Virus record (IMG/VR): IMGVR_UViG_3300031825_000059
Location: 1-29,636 of that record
DNA: 29,636 nt
Strand: one strand, 5' to 3'
Origin: a virus
The position numbers and the translations under genes are program-made. The notes under the pieces were generated by a model that was given only the letters and a program-made list of their open reading frames with translations, ran no database searches and had not been told where the DNA came from. This document shows, one piece after another, positions 29,460 through 29,636 of this stretch; the stretch's first letter is position 1; each line of letters starts with the position of its first letter.

Positions 29460-29636
29460 TGGTGGAGCTGGCGGGAATTGAACCCGCGTCCGCAAGCCTT
29501 CTTCGCACAGTTCTACATGTGTAGCCGTCTGATTGAGTCTCGCCTCCTGTGCCGCGCAGCGGCACGCTACACAGGACGCCAGTCACCTATTTTCTCGTCC
29601 CCTGCCAAGTGACCCGGCACAGGACCAGCCTATGAA
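29460..29636 (-). ncRNA. ssrA: tmRNA (ssrA), 3' half, 5' part beyond the window
   Basis: tmRNA rescues stalled ribosomes: its tRNA-like ends are charged with Ala and its internal reading frame tags the truncated protein. Read on the minus strand, the 3' end is CCCGCCAGCTCCACCA with GGGTTCAATTCCC as the T-arm, preceded by GACGCG and the GGCTACACATGTAG region that leads into the tRNA-like domain. Further 5' lies a G/C-rich hairpin GTGCCGC/GCGGCAC, one of the pseudoknot stems. The CCA is encoded. About 177 of the usual ~350-400 bases are visible; the tag reading frame is not. This is the only host landmark in the window and a common integration site for prophages. Confidence 0.95.

Noticed and set aside
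1-29636. Insertion sequences, tRNA genes, CRISPR arrays, lysis or tail genes
   Set aside because: I found no transposase, terminal inverted repeats of IS type, cloverleaf outside the tmRNA domain, repeat-spacer arrays, holin/endolysin or tail proteins in either strand.

Overview
The window is most of a temperate, HK97-type siphophage genome integrated in a high-GC proteobacterial chromosome, running from inside the major capsid gene (left edge) to the 3' half of a chromosomal tmRNA gene (right edge). The GC-rich coding, the tmRNA 3' domain and the phage families (P27 terminase, DUF6362, DUF6511, DUF3489, DUF2924) fit a Beta- or Gammaproteobacterium; I cannot name the genus. No core host gene other than ssrA is visible.

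Layout, left to right. 1-8686, minus strand: the head and packaging module, transcribed TerS > TerL > portal > S49 protease > capsid. Between the protease and the capsid gene sits a lower-GC two-gene cassette, a HAD-phosphoribosyltransferase (2670-3929) followed by a DprA/Smf-like protein (1186-2670). This architecture matches the ShosTA anti-phage toxin-antitoxin system. 8788-10241: an HNH nuclease and two plus-strand genes (DUF3489 and a 121-residue unknown) that share a duplicated leader. 10208-12857: two overlapping ParB-methyltransferase fusions. 13102-14175: DUF6362 protein, a small unknown and a RuvC-like resolvase. 14176-14318: a 95-bp interval flanked by perfect 17-base inverted repeats, with an alternating CG/CA tract inside. 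14319-21371: a tightly overlapping replication and recombination operon (HTH protein, two unknowns, BRO antirepressor, Sak4-like ATPase, DUF669-like ssDNA-binding protein, DUF6511, Cas4/AddB-like Fe-S nuclease, small HTH protein, TOPRIM-SF3 primase-helicase). 21478-24566: a 754-residue protein of unknown family, a DUF6794-like protein and an exported thermonuclease, all minus strand. 24649-27527, plus strand: a five-gene integration operon (small protein, DUF2924, serine recombinase, two paralogous HTH companions). 27632-29144: a lower-GC divergent pair, a possible UDG-fold protein and an ADP-ribosyltransferase-like protein. 29422-29636: the ssrA terminator and 3' half.

How it works together: the leftward early operon supplies primase-helicase, annealing or strand-exchange ATPase, ssDNA-binding protein, exonuclease and resolvase. 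The tandem methyltransferases probably modify phage DNA. The late operon packages DNA and builds the head, and the rightward operon handles integration and excision. Cargo occupies two places: inside the head operon (ShosTA-like) and at the chromosomal junction (ART plus UDG-like pair). No clear CI-type repressor, lysis genes or tail genes are in the window; the last two are presumably beyond the left edge.
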